A stretch of DNA of 27,599 nucleotides from Bacillota bacterium (GCA_023402355.1 JAEXCG010000186.1:1-27599), one strand, 5' to 3'. Shown: positions 19,591-27,478, numbered from the stretch's first letter. Program-made: numbers and translations. The notes: generated from the letters alone by a model not told the origin.

Positions 19591-21074
19591 TTTCGATCCT
19601 TTCCCGGCGTCGCGCCGAACGTCTTCTTGTACACCTCGATGAAGTAGGAAACCTTGTTGTAGCCGACCATCGCCGCAACCGACGACACGCTGAGCTTTCC
19701 GCCCTCCAGCAGCTCGCGAGCCCGGCTCAAGCGCTCCTTTTGCAGTAGCTGTGAGAAATTTTTGCCCGTCTTTGCCTTGATGCACCGGCTCAGATAGCAG
19801 ACGTTCACGAAGACCACGTTTTGCGCGATGTCGCCAAGCAGCAAATCCTCGCTGAAGTGCGCGTGTATGTAATCGAGCGTCTGTTCGACGATGTCGCCGC
19901 GTCCCTTTTCCTCCCGCGCCGCCAGTTTCCGGATGTACATTTCCAGATAATCGACAAGCTCCTCCAGCGTGTCGAAGTCGCACAGGCGCATGAGCGATAT
20001 CTGCGCGGCCTGCCGCGACCAGTCCGGAACGCCCAGGCGATACCCGGCGTGGACGATCGCGTTGAGCAGGTAGTGGTAGTCCTCGTGCAGCCCACGCAGT
20101 GTATAGCCGGGCTTTCGCAGACGCTGACGGAGCATCAGCACCGCCTGTTCGGCCTCCCCCCGCGCCAGCAGCTCCGCCAGCGCGTCCATCGCCTGCGGGA
20201 TTTCGTACGTGCTCTTTCCCGGGCTGCGTCCGTCGGCGATCAGGGTGTCGGGCCGCAGGAGCTTCATGCCGAGGGCGTATACCGCGGTTTGGTAAGAGGA
20301 CGCCAGTTCATGGTAATCGGTCACCGCCGTGCCGAGGCCGACGGCCCACACACGCCCGAGGTCCCCTGACCTGCGCATTTCCCGCAGCTGCGCCTGCACC
20401 GCGCGTTCCATCTCCGCCTCGCTGCCCATGCTCCGATGCAGCACCACGATCTCGTTGGGATACTGATCGTGAAAGAAGGAAACCGCGCCCTCCGCGCTGC
20501 AAAACGCGTCGATCAACCGGCGATAACCCGCCTCCCCCTGCTCCGGTTCGTACTCAGAAAGCCGCACGACGAGGATCTGGTACCGCCGCCAGGCAAAAAA
20601 CGTCTGCTCCTCCTGTCTGCTTACGAGGACGCGATTGTCGCTTAGCAGACGCACCAGCGCGCGGATTTCTTTTGCGTCGCGCAGTCTGCGATTGTTCGCG
20701 CGGCGCGAAGTGTAGGCAGCCTGCGCGCGCTCGAGCGTTTCTCGCAGCGTCTGTGGAACGACGGGCTTTAGGATGTACTGCTCGACGCGAAAGTGAATCG
20801 CCTGCTGCGCGTAGGAAAAGTCCGCGTAGCCGGATATGATGACGATGTCCACGTCCTCGCTAAGTTCCCGCAGACGGCGGCAGAGCTCGATGCCGTCCAT
20901 GCCGGGCATGCGCACGTCCACCAGCATCAGGTCGGGCATGCGCCGCATCACCATGTCCAGCGCTTCCTGTCCGTTCTCCGCCTCGCCGGTTTCCACCTGC
21001 GCATTCCACTCGGTCACGATCTTCACCGTCGCTTTGCGGGCGTAGTACTCGTCGTCAACGATCAGAATGTACAT
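19587..21074 (-). CDS. YesN-like response regulator with AraC DNA-binding domain
   Basis: This 495-residue response regulator is the partner of the kinase encoded just upstream. The receiver domain (1-120) shows acidic Asp8 and Asp9, the phosphorylation site Asp53 in LMLVDVRMPGMDG, and the conserved lysine in YILKPV. A variable middle domain of about 250 residues follows. The last 100 residues are an AraC/XylS double helix-turn-helix: one around LLLGDIAQNVVFVNVCYLSR and one around SVSSVAAMVGYNKVSYFIEV, ending FGATPGKDRK, a shortened form of the usual tail. The ATG at 21074 lies inside the kinase gene (20-base overlap), with GGGAGGG seven bases upstream. It probably activates the importer operon and/or its own operon. 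Confidence 0.95.
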   Translation of the reverse strand: MYILIVDDEYYARKATVKIVTEWNAQVETGEAENGQEALDMVMRRMPDLMLVDVRMPGMDGIELCRRLRELSEDVDIVIISGYADFSYAQQAIHFRVEQYILKPVVPQTLRETLERAQAAYTSRRANNRRLRDAKEIRALVRLLSDNRVLVSRQEEQTFFAWRRYQILVVRLSEYEPEQGEAGYRRLIDAFCSAEGAVSFFHDQYPNEIVVLHRSMGSEAEMERAVQAQLREMRRSGDLGRVWAVGLGTAVTDYHELASSYQTAVYALGMKLLRPDTLIADGRSPGKSTYEIPQAMDALAELLARGEAEQAVLMLRQRLRKPGYTLRGLHEDYHYLLNAIVHAGYRLGVPDWSRQAAQISLMRLCDFDTLEELVDYLEMYIRKLAAREEKGRGDIVEQTLDYIHAHFSEDLLLGDIAQNVVFVNVCYLSRCIKAKTGKNFSQLLQKERLSRARELLEGGKLSVSSVAAMVGYNKVSYFIEVYKKTFGATPGKDRK

Positions 21075-22881
21075 CGGATCGCCCTCCCCGCTCGTCCCTA
21101 AAAAATCCGATGATCACGCGCAGCCCGCGTCCGTCCGGGCGTTCTTCCAGGCGTACCCATCCGTTCTCGCCATATTCGCGCCGAAGGCGAATGTGCACGT
21201 TCATCAACCCGATGCCCCCGCTGCTGTCCGCCCCAAAGGAAATTTCATCTTCGCCCTGCAAAAGGCGGTGGTTGATCTCTGCGACGCGCGCGCTGCCGGG
21301 CGCGACGCCGTCGTTCTCCACGATGATGCGGCAGCGCTCGCCCGCAACGTTTCCGCTGATCCATAAATGAACTTTTTGCTTGGAGCGCTCCATGCCGTGC
21401 GACATCGCGTTCTCCACGACCGGCTGTAGCGCGAAACGGCAGATGCGGCACGACAGCAGCGCCTCGGGCAGATCCACCGAAACGATAAAGCGTTCCGGAA
21501 AGCGCATGCTTTGAATGGCGACGTAGCGCTCCACCTGCTCCATTTCCTCGCGTACGGTGACGATGCGCTCCCCTTTTAGGTTGAAGTAGAGCAGGTGCGC
21601 GAGGTTCGCCGCCATCTCGTTGATGTTCAGGTTGTTTTCAAGCAGAGCCAGCGAGCTGATGAGGTTTAGGGAGTTGCAGATGAAGTGCGGGTTGATTTGC
21701 GCCTCCAAATAGCGAAGCTCCATCTCCTGCTTCTGGCGCAGAATCTGCTTTTCTCGCTCCTGCGCCGCGTGCAGCCCCTCGCTGACGCCGCGGTAAGCGC
21801 GAAGCAGCTCCTCCATCTCCCCGAAGAACATGGGTTCCTCCAGCAGGGGGGCGTCGGGCGCGGCGCCGAGGATAAAAGCCTTCGTGCGCGCCGTATCCCT
21901 TCGCACCATCAGGCCCAGCACGGAAATGGCGACGCCCCAGATGACGAGCATGCAGCCGCCCAGCAGCACGATCAGCAGCACCGCGTCGCGTATGCTGGTC
22001 GCAAGGCTGCTGTACTCCTCGCACTGCACCAGCCGGATTCCGTAACGCGGCGAATAGGTGGATAGAAGAAGGTAGGTTTCGCCGCTGTCCGCCCGAAAGC
22101 GGAAGCTCACCTCCTCGTCCTGCTGCGTCAAAAGCCGCTTCAGGTCGCGCGTGCCCGTCCGCTGCGTGGATGGAAGCGGAAACTCGCCGTTGCTGTACAC
22201 CAGGCTTTCACCGGAAAAGAGAAACGTTTGAAGGGCGTAGCCCATGTCCTGGTCCCGTCGCAAAAAGTTGTCCAGAAGGTCCTGTAGGCCGACATCGTAG
22301 TGGATAAAGCCGAGCGTTCGCCGCGTGTAGAGGTCCGTCAGCCGGTTGGTCAGCGTGACGCACCAGTGCGTCCTACGGTGAATCGAAAGCGGCCGCGGGG
22401 CGGCAACGTTGGTATCCAGGTTTTGCGCCCGCATCTCTTCGCGGATTGCGGCGAGTGCGGAAAGGTAGGCCTCGTCCGACCCCGTGCTGTCGTAAATCTG
22501 CCCAGCGGACGTGTAAACCGTGATCCCCACGATGCTGGGCGCGAGCACGATGTGCCTGCGCAGAAGGCTCTTGACGTACACCTGCGCCTGGGCGTAGGCG
22601 CCGGTTCCGCTTTGCATGGACTCGGCGTTTAAGATGGAGAGGAAGCGGCTGTCCGTCAGGTAATAGGAGTCGTATGCAGCAACATCTTTGAGCACGGAAT
22701 CCATGTAGGTCAGAATCTGCGCGTTCGCGTTTCGCATGGCCTGGTGCACCGCGGCCGTCTGCTCTCGCGCCGTGTTCAGCACTACGATCAGCAGCGACGC
22801 CGTTTGCAGCGCCAGCAACCCGTAGAGCACGACCATCAGCACGCGCGGAAGTGAAACGCGGCGGCGGCGCAGCCATTCCAT
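21055..22881 (-). CDS. YesM-like sensor histidine kinase
   Basis: This 608-residue membrane kinase has TM1 at about 14-35 (VLMVVLYGLLALQTASLLIVV), an extracytoplasmic Cache-like sensor region of about 260 residues, TM2 near 300-325 (VLLIVLLGGCMLVIWGVAIS), and a cytoplasmic linker. The His_kinase and HATPase domains follow. The phospho-acceptor is His399 in AQINPHFICNSLN; most family members have HFLYNTL, so Ile-Cys and Ser are variations. The N-box is QPVVENAMSHGM and the G-box SSGGIGLMNVHIRL. The ATG at 22881 has GGGGGAAGGGG just upstream. It is 15 bases after GDPD1 and overlaps the regulator gene. In this class the ligand, often a sugar, is sensed directly or through a binding protein. Confidence 0.95.
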   Translation of the reverse strand: MEWLRRRRVSLPRVLMVVLYGLLALQTASLLIVVLNTAREQTAAVHQAMRNANAQILTYMDSVLKDVAAYDSYYLTDSRFLSILNAESMQSGTGAYAQAQVYVKSLLRRHIVLAPSIVGITVYTSAGQIYDSTGSDEAYLSALAAIREEMRAQNLDTNVAAPRPLSIHRRTHWCVTLTNRLTDLYTRRTLGFIHYDVGLQDLLDNFLRRDQDMGYALQTFLFSGESLVYSNGEFPLPSTQRTGTRDLKRLLTQQDEEVSFRFRADSGETYLLLSTYSPRYGIRLVQCEEYSSLATSIRDAVLLIVLLGGCMLVIWGVAISVLGLMVRRDTARTKAFILGAAPDAPLLEEPMFFGEMEELLRAYRGVSEGLHAAQEREKQILRQKQEMELRYLEAQINPHFICNSLNLISSLALLENNLNINEMAANLAHLLYFNLKGERIVTVREEMEQVERYVAIQSMRFPERFIVSVDLPEALLSCRICRFALQPVVENAMSHGMERSKQKVHLWISGNVAGERCRIIVENDGVAPGSARVAEINHRLLQGEDEISFGADSSGGIGLMNVHIRLRREYGENGWVRLEERPDGRGLRVIIGFFRDERGGRSDVHSDR

Positions 22882-22896
22882 GCCCCTTCCCCCTTC

Positions 22897-23598
22897 TTAT
22901 CCCAAACGCGCCTTGAGTTTGTCTGGAAAGTTGACCGTCATGCCGTCCACCTCAAGATCGCACATGCGGTGCATGAGCGCCTCGGTCTTGACGCCCCAGG
23001 CGCGAAGCCCCAACCCACGCGCGCGCGTTTGCGCCGCCATATCCGCGTCCAGAAAGCGGGCGTCCGGGCAGTACTCTTCGATGCCCCGATCCTTCAGCAT
23101 GTCCAAAAGGGCGGGACTGAACTCGCGCGCGAGGTAGCCCAGGCGCGGCCTGTCCGTCTCTCCCGCCAGTGCGAGCAGGCTGTCCAGCATAAAGGAGGTG
23201 ATCGTGAGACGCTCAAAGGGGATGCCGCCTCGCAGCTGCTCCAGCACCTCCCGTTCGATGCCGCCCTGCTTGATCTCTACGGCGAAGTAGAGCTGCTTTG
23301 CGCCGAAGTAACGAACGAAGTCCGCGAGCGGCACGACGCGCTCGTATCTGTACCTGCTGTCCTTGAAGCCGCCCACGTCCAGCCCGGAAATTTCCGCCCA
23401 CGTCATGTCGCAGACGCGCCGGTCCACGCCCGCCGTGCGCTGAAACGTCGCGTCGTGGCAGAGCAGCAGCACGCCGTCCTTCGTTCGCTGCACGTCCGTT
23501 TCAATCCCGTTCGCCCCCATCTCGATGCCCAGGCAAAAGGCGGCCATTGTATTTTCAGGCGCGTATTCGCTCGCGCCTCGATGCGCATAGTTAATCAT
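22897..23598 (-). CDS. Glycerophosphodiester phosphodiesterase (GDPD1)
   Basis: This cytoplasmic GDPD-family TIM barrel has 233 residues, the usual length for UgpQ-like enzymes, which split glycerophosphodiesters to sn-glycerol 3-phosphate and an alcohol. Catalytic features are intact: AHRGASEYAPENT at 4-16, GIETDVQRTKDGVLLLCHD at about 31-49 (metal-binding Glu and Asp, catalytic His), and EIK near residue 102. The C-terminal VDGMTVNFPDKL matches the family's VDGIITNYP. There is no signal peptide. The ATG at 23598 is chosen because GAGGTG lies four bases upstream; an ATG at 23610 has a poorer site. It is first in the operon with the YesM/YesN pair, hydrolase and TauE-like permease. Substrate range within phosphodiesters is open. 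Confidence 0.92.
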   Translation of the reverse strand: MINYAHRGASEYAPENTMAAFCLGIEMGANGIETDVQRTKDGVLLLCHDATFQRTAGVDRRVCDMTWAEISGLDVGGFKDSRYRYERVVPLADFVRYFGAKQLYFAVEIKQGGIEREVLEQLRGGIPFERLTITSFMLDSLLALAGETDRPRLGYLAREFSPALLDMLKDRGIEEYCPDARFLDADMAAQTRARGLGLRAWGVKTEALMHRMCDLEVDGMTVNFPDKLKARLG

Positions 23599-23649
23599 TT
23601 TGCACCTCATCGCATTCTTCAATCTTACAATTTCCCACTTATTATATGC

Positions 23650-23679
23650 ATTATACGGGAAACCGCCCGGCAAAGACAA
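23650..23679 (-). promoter_or_regulatory. Promoter of the GDPD1-kinase-regulator operon
   Basis: On the minus strand TTGTCT (23674-23679), an 18-base spacer and a perfect TATAAT (23650-23655) form a promoter about 50 bases before the start codon. A second TATAAT (23641-23646) follows at once, without a matching -35. The -35 and spacer fall inside the hairpin that ends the upstream operon. Confidence 0.6.
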
Positions 23680-23691
23680 GCTTCGCCGGGC
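23665..23691 (-). terminator. Weak terminator after the binding-protein gene
   Basis: GCCCGGC (23665-23671) pairs with GCCGGGC (23685-23691), and an inner three-pair stem follows one mismatch. It lies 14 bases past the binding-protein stop. The minus-strand downstream sequence GGTTTCCC is a poor U-tract, so read-through into GDPD1 is likely. Confidence 0.45.
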
Positions 23692-23704
23692 AAAAGCCGC
23701 TCGC

Positions 23705-24949
23705 TTAATAGTCGAGCAGGAAGTCGTCCACCTCGCGCTGCATATTCCGGACCAGCTTTTCAACGTCCGCGCCGGGATCGCTCTCGATCTCGCTGAGGAT
23801 ATCGTTCAGCTCGCTCCAGATCGTCGCATCCACAGGGTTTACCCTCTGACCCTGAAGGTGCTGCACCTGATCGAACGTCGCCGCCCAAAAGCTGTCCGCC
23901 AGGCGCGCCTTGACGAAGTCCGTCTCCATGAAGGAATACTTGATCGGCAGGTATCCCTTGTCCATCGTAAAGCCCGAGACCGCGTCCGAAGAGGTCATGA
24001 ACTGCACAAACTCCCATGAAAGGGCCTCGGTTTCGGCGTCGGACTTGAAGATGCCCAGCGCGTTGCCGCCGATGGGCGCGCTCACGTTACCGTCGATCGC
24101 GGGGAAGGTGACCAGCGCGTACTCGAACTTGTCTTCCACGCCCTTGGCGATGCTCTTGTTGCCGGCGCAGGAATTGAAGAGCATGGCCACCGCACCGTTT
24201 TTAAAGTCGTCCTTGGCCGTGCCGTGCTGGTTGGAGGGCATGCTGCCCGCCGCTGCCATCTGCTGAATGTCCCTCAGCACGGAAACCATCTGCGGGATGT
24301 CCACGCTCACCGTTCCGTCCTCGTGGATGATCTCGCCGCCCGCTTCGCGCACCAGCGCGTTCACGTACCAGGGTGCGTCGTCCGGCATGTTGAAGCCGAA
24401 GACGTCCGTCACGCCGTCGCCATCCGCGTCCTTCGTGAGCTTCGCAGCCGCCTGCTGCACCTCATCCCATGTCGTGGGCACATCGACGCCCGCCTCCGCC
24501 AGCAGCGCCTCGTTCACGTACAGAACGGGCATGCTGCTCTGAAAGGGCACCGCCACGCGCTCTCCGTTGTAGGTATAGCGCTCCCAATAGGCGGCCATGA
24601 TGTCGTTTTGTTCTTCCTCGCTCATGAACTTTTCGATCGGCACGAGCACGCCCGCATCGTAGATCTGCGGGATGCCGTAGCGCTGGCTGAGCAGGCCCAC
24701 GTGGGGAAGCTCGCCGGAAACGGCCGCAGCGATGTACTTGGTTACCAGGTCGTCGTAGCTGGAGCCGACGCCCACGCGGGTCACCTTGACGTCGGGGTGC
24801 AGCGCTTCAAACGCGGCGATTTCTTCCTCAAACGTGTCGTTGATGCGCGTCCAGAAGATGAGCTCCTTCTGCTCCCCCTCCGCCAGGGCGGGCAGCCACA
24901 GCGAAAGAACCAACAGGAAGGTCAGTGCCAGAGACAGCGTCTTTTTCAT
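23705..24949 (-). CDS. ABC transporter solute-binding protein, UgpB/MalE type
   Basis: This 414-residue extracellular binding protein of the CUT1 family (SBP_bac_1) delivers a sugar or sugar-phosphate-like ligand to the two adjacent permeases. A Sec signal peptide spans 1-23 and ends LPALA-EGE, a clean signal peptidase I site; there is no cysteine in it and so no lipobox. Family features include IFWTRINDTFEEEIAAFEALHPDVKV at the mature start, ALLAEAGVDVPTTWDE near 155 and DADGDGVTDVFGF, a calcium-binding-like loop. The ATG at 24949 has AGGAGG seven bases upstream; the open frame to 25027 is non-coding. It is last in its operon. The flanking phosphodiesterase genes suggest a phosphodiester or polyol ligand, but sequence alone does not show this. 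Confidence 0.92.
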   Translation of the reverse strand: MKKTLSLALTFLLVLSLWLPALAEGEQKELIFWTRINDTFEEEIAAFEALHPDVKVTRVGVGSSYDDLVTKYIAAAVSGELPHVGLLSQRYGIPQIYDAGVLVPIEKFMSEEEQNDIMAAYWERYTYNGERVAVPFQSSMPVLYVNEALLAEAGVDVPTTWDEVQQAAAKLTKDADGDGVTDVFGFNMPDDAPWYVNALVREAGGEIIHEDGTVSVDIPQMVSVLRDIQQMAAAGSMPSNQHGTAKDDFKNGAVAMLFNSCAGNKSIAKGVEDKFEYALVTFPAIDGNVSAPIGGNALGIFKSDAETEALSWEFVQFMTSSDAVSGFTMDKGYLPIKYSFMETDFVKARLADSFWAATFDQVQHLQGQRVNPVDATIWSELNDILSEIESDPGADVEKLVRNMQREVDDFLLDY

Positions 24950-24992
24950 AGGGAATCCTCCTCGTCTATTTTCAGGCGCCGCGCGCCCGGAA

Positions 24993-25862
24993 TCACTTGA
25001 GGCCCACCTTGGTGATGCCCTGCACAAAGTACTTTTGCAGACAGATGAACAGCAGCAGCACCGGCATGATGATAACGGTCGAGGCCGCCATGATCTTCGG
25101 CCATTCGCTGCCCAGGTCCGGGTTGATCATGTAGCGCAGGCCCGTCTGCACCGTGCGCATGTGCGTGCGCGTGGTCACAAGCGTCGGCCACAGATAGGCG
25201 TTCCAGCAGTTGATGAACGCGAAGATGATGATCGTCGCCATCGCGCTCTTCGCCAGCGGCAGCACTACCCTGTAAAAGAGCTGCAGCGTGTTGGCTCCGT
25301 CGATGCGCGCCGCCTCCAGCAGCGCGTCGGGGATGGTCTTGAAGAACTGACGCAGCAAAAAGATGGCGAACATGCTGGTGAGGCTGGGCGCGATGATCGC
25401 CAGGTACGTATCCGTCAGCTTGAATGAGGCGATCGTCAGGTAATTGGAGATGATCGTGCTCTCGCTGGGCACCATCATCGTGCAAAGGAAGATCGTGAAC
25501 AGAAATTTCTTGCTCTTAAACTCCAGCTTGGCAAACGCGAAGGCCGCAAGCGGGCAGGTGATGAGCTGCGCCACCACCGTCAGCGCGGAGGTGACGAGGC
25601 TGTTGAGAAAGAAGCGGCCGAACGGCGCCATTTGTATGGCCTCCGGGTAATTTTCAAAACGCCACGTCTTGGGCAGCCACATGCCCTTGACGAACACCTC
25701 GGAGCCTTCGCGGAAGGAGGATAGGACCATCCACACGTAGGGAAAGGCGACGACCGCGCAGACGAACAGCAAAAACCCGTATTTGAGAATCGTGCCGGGG
25801 CGAATGCGCCGCCGGCGGGGTGCGGCCGCCGAATGCGGACGCGCCGCAGCCTTACTGCTCAT
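24993..25862 (-). CDS. CUT1 ABC transporter permease, UgpE/MalG-like
   Basis: This 289-residue inner-membrane permease has a basic cytoplasmic N-terminus (PRRRRIRPG) and six helices, the first being FLLFVCAVVAFPYVWMVLSS. The coupling loop EAARIDGANTLQLFYRVVLPL is the classic EAA motif for the ATPase, and the C-terminus FVQGITKVGLK is typical. The ATG at 25862 is chosen because GGAAGG lies about six bases upstream and it overlaps the upstream permease stop by 11 bases; the longer frame to 25898 would overlap more. It pairs with the UgpA-like permease and the binding protein; no ATPase gene is present. Confidence 0.93.
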   Translation of the reverse strand: MSSKAAARPHSAAAPRRRRIRPGTILKYGFLLFVCAVVAFPYVWMVLSSFREGSEVFVKGMWLPKTWRFENYPEAIQMAPFGRFFLNSLVTSALTVVAQLITCPLAAFAFAKLEFKSKKFLFTIFLCTMMVPSESTIISNYLTIASFKLTDTYLAIIAPSLTSMFAIFLLRQFFKTIPDALLEAARIDGANTLQLFYRVVLPLAKSAMATIIIFAFINCWNAYLWPTLVTTRTHMRTVQTGLRYMINPDLGSEWPKIMAASTVIIMPVLLLFICLQKYFVQGITKVGLK

Positions 25863-26739
25863 ACTGCACCTTCCTTTCCAGCGTGCGCTGGGCGACATGG
25901 ATCACCAGGATGATCAGGAAAAGCACGGTCGATATGGCCGAGGCATAGCCGATCTGAAAGCGGTTGAAGGCGTAATCGTGCAGCATGATGACCAGATTCT
26001 GCGTCGATTTGGCTGGACCGCCGCCCGTCAGCACGTTGATGACCGTAAACATCTTGAGGATCGTGATGGTGTTTAAGATCATCAGCATGAAGGTCGTGGG
26101 GGAGGTGAGGGGGAAGATGATGTGGCGGATCGTGTCAAAGCGGCTCGCGCCGTCGATCGTCGCCGCCTCCAGCACGTCGCCGGAGATGTTCTGAATGCCG
26201 CCGATGAAGACGATGGTATCGTAGCCCAGCAGCCGCCACATGGTGACGAAGGCGATGCACCAGAACGCCGTGCCCGGTTCGTTCAGCCAACGCACGGGCG
26301 TGATGCCGAAAACGCCCAGCACCATGTTGAGCGCCCCATACTGCGGGTGCAGGATGAACAGCCAGACGGAGGAGATGGCGACCATCGAGGTCACGTGGGG
26401 TGCGAACAGCAGCGTGCGGAACACGACGTTCGCCTTGTTTTTGCCGGAAAGCATGACGCCCAGGGAAAATCCCCCCAGCAGCGTCACCGGCAGAATGACC
26501 AGCGCGTATTGCAGCGTCCGCAGGATGGTGTTGTAGATGTCCTCGTTGCCAAACAGCTTTTGAAAGTTTCGCCAGCCGATGAACTTCATCGTAGAGGTCA
26601 TATTGTAGGAGAAAAAGCTGAGCACAAAGCAGCGGATGATCGGATAGATGACGAAAATCGCCAGCGGTATCAGCGCCGGCAGGATGAACGCGATGCTGCC
26701 AAGCTCCTGTTTGATTGCCTTCGCCCTTTTAGCTGTCAT
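25852..26739 (-). CDS. CUT1 ABC transporter permease, UgpA/MalF-like
   Basis: This 295-residue permease has a first helix at about 15-35 (IAFILPALIPLAIFVIYPII), followed by the family's FIGWRNFQKLF segment. The EAA loop reads EAATIDGASRFDTIRHIIFPL. The segment TGGGPAKSTQNLVIMLHDYAF near 235-255 is a hallmark of UgpA-like permeases. The ATG at 26739 overlaps the GDPD2 stop as ATGA, with GGAGGGG seven bases upstream; the open frame further upstream lies inside GDPD2. Translational coupling ties the phosphodiesterase and importer together. The partner ATPase must be encoded elsewhere. Confidence 0.94.
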   Translation of the reverse strand: MTAKRAKAIKQELGSIAFILPALIPLAIFVIYPIIRCFVLSFFSYNMTSTMKFIGWRNFQKLFGNEDIYNTILRTLQYALVILPVTLLGGFSLGVMLSGKNKANVVFRTLLFAPHVTSMVAISSVWLFILHPQYGALNMVLGVFGITPVRWLNEPGTAFWCIAFVTMWRLLGYDTIVFIGGIQNISGDVLEAATIDGASRFDTIRHIIFPLTSPTTFMLMILNTITILKMFTVINVLTGGGPAKSTQNLVIMLHDYAFNRFQIGYASAISTVLFLIILVIHVAQRTLERKVQYEQ

Positions 26740-27446
26740 CTCGTCCCCTCCCGTCCAAGCGCATCCTGCGCCTTTTCGATTTCGTTGATGAGCACGGCGT
26801 CCGCGCCCATCGCAACCCACTTCTTCAAATTTGACAGCTCTGTGTAGCCCACCGTTCCCGGCGTACCGCTCATGATCCAGGCTCCCTTTCCGAAGCCGTG
26901 GATTCTCTCTATCTTTTCTTGCGTCACCCAGGGCTCCCAGAGCCGAACGTATTCGCACGCGGACGCGAGAAAAGCGTCCATGTCGGCCTCCTGATGCATG
27001 AAAGCGAGCACGCGGATGCGCGGGTCGAAGCGCTTGATCGTCTGCACAGCCTGCGGATCGCCCAGCCCCAGCACCACCTGATCCTGAAAACGAAAGCGCG
27101 CAACGCACTCCAGCACGGCGGTGAGCTGTCGCGCGTCGCACTTGAGGTGCAGCAGCGCGGGCACGAGCCCTGCCTTAAAGGCGGCGTCCAGCGTATAGGC
27201 CGCAAATTCCGCATTCGAGCGGTTCCGCAGCGTGAGAAACTCCGAAAGCTCCATCTCCTGAATTTCACGGTCCACGCCGAACAGGCGCTGGGCGTTGGGG
27301 TCGTGGCAGATTACGGGGGTTCCGTCGCGCGTGAAGCGTACGTCCAGCTCCACCAGATTCGCTCCCCTGGACAGCGAATGGGCGGCGGCTTGCATGGACT
27401 GCTCCGGGTAGCGATCCGTTCCCGCACGATGCGCTATCAGTTTCAT
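26736..27446 (-). CDS. Divergent glycerophosphodiester phosphodiesterase family protein (GDPD2)
   Basis: This 236-residue cytoplasmic GDPD-fold protein is the first gene of the importer operon. It keeps the first active-site block in altered form, AHRAGTDRYPEQSM (canonical HRG...PENT), and the second block, VELDVRFTRDGTPVICHD, with metal Glu and Asp and the catalytic His. The third block is changed: the family's E-I/L-K reads LHLK, so the metal-ligand Glu is His. The C-terminal T-D/N-Y-P block reads VLINEIEKA. It may thus act on an unusual phosphodiester or be impaired. The start is ATG 27446, with AAAGG eight bases upstream; GTG 27455 and ATG 27452 are alternatives. Its stop overlaps the permease start. 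Confidence 0.85.
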   Translation of the reverse strand: MKLIAHRAGTDRYPEQSMQAAAHSLSRGANLVELDVRFTRDGTPVICHDPNAQRLFGVDREIQEMELSEFLTLRNRSNAEFAAYTLDAAFKAGLVPALLHLKCDARQLTAVLECVARFRFQDQVVLGLGDPQAVQTIKRFDPRIRVLAFMHQEADMDAFLASACEYVRLWEPWVTQEKIERIHGFGKGAWIMSGTPGTVGYTELSNLKKWVAMGADAVLINEIEKAQDALGREGTR

Positions 27447-27472
27447 CTCCATCACCTTTCCTTTTCATGTCC

Positions 27473-27478
27473 ATTATA
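27473..27478 (-). promoter_or_regulatory. Extended -10 promoter of the GDPD2-importer operon
   Basis: TGC-TATAAT on the minus strand is an extended -10 box (TATAAT at 27473-27478), about 27 bases before the start codon. No recognisable -35 is at 16-18 bases, which suits activator control, for instance by the YesN-like regulator. Confidence 0.55.

Noticed and set aside
19591..19983. N-terminal extension of the hydrolase frame
   Set aside because: It lies wholly inside the response-regulator gene in another frame and has Arg/Gly-rich non-family sequence.
26740..27141. N-terminal extension of the UgpA-like permease frame
   Set aside because: It overlaps GDPD2; the ATGA junction and ribosome site fix the start at 26739.
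17852..27446. Sulfoquinovosyl-glycerol / sulfoglycolysis locus
   Set aside because: A TauE-like permease and glycerol-diester theme raised the idea, but no sulfoquinovosidase, aldolase, transketolase-like or isomerase gene is present.
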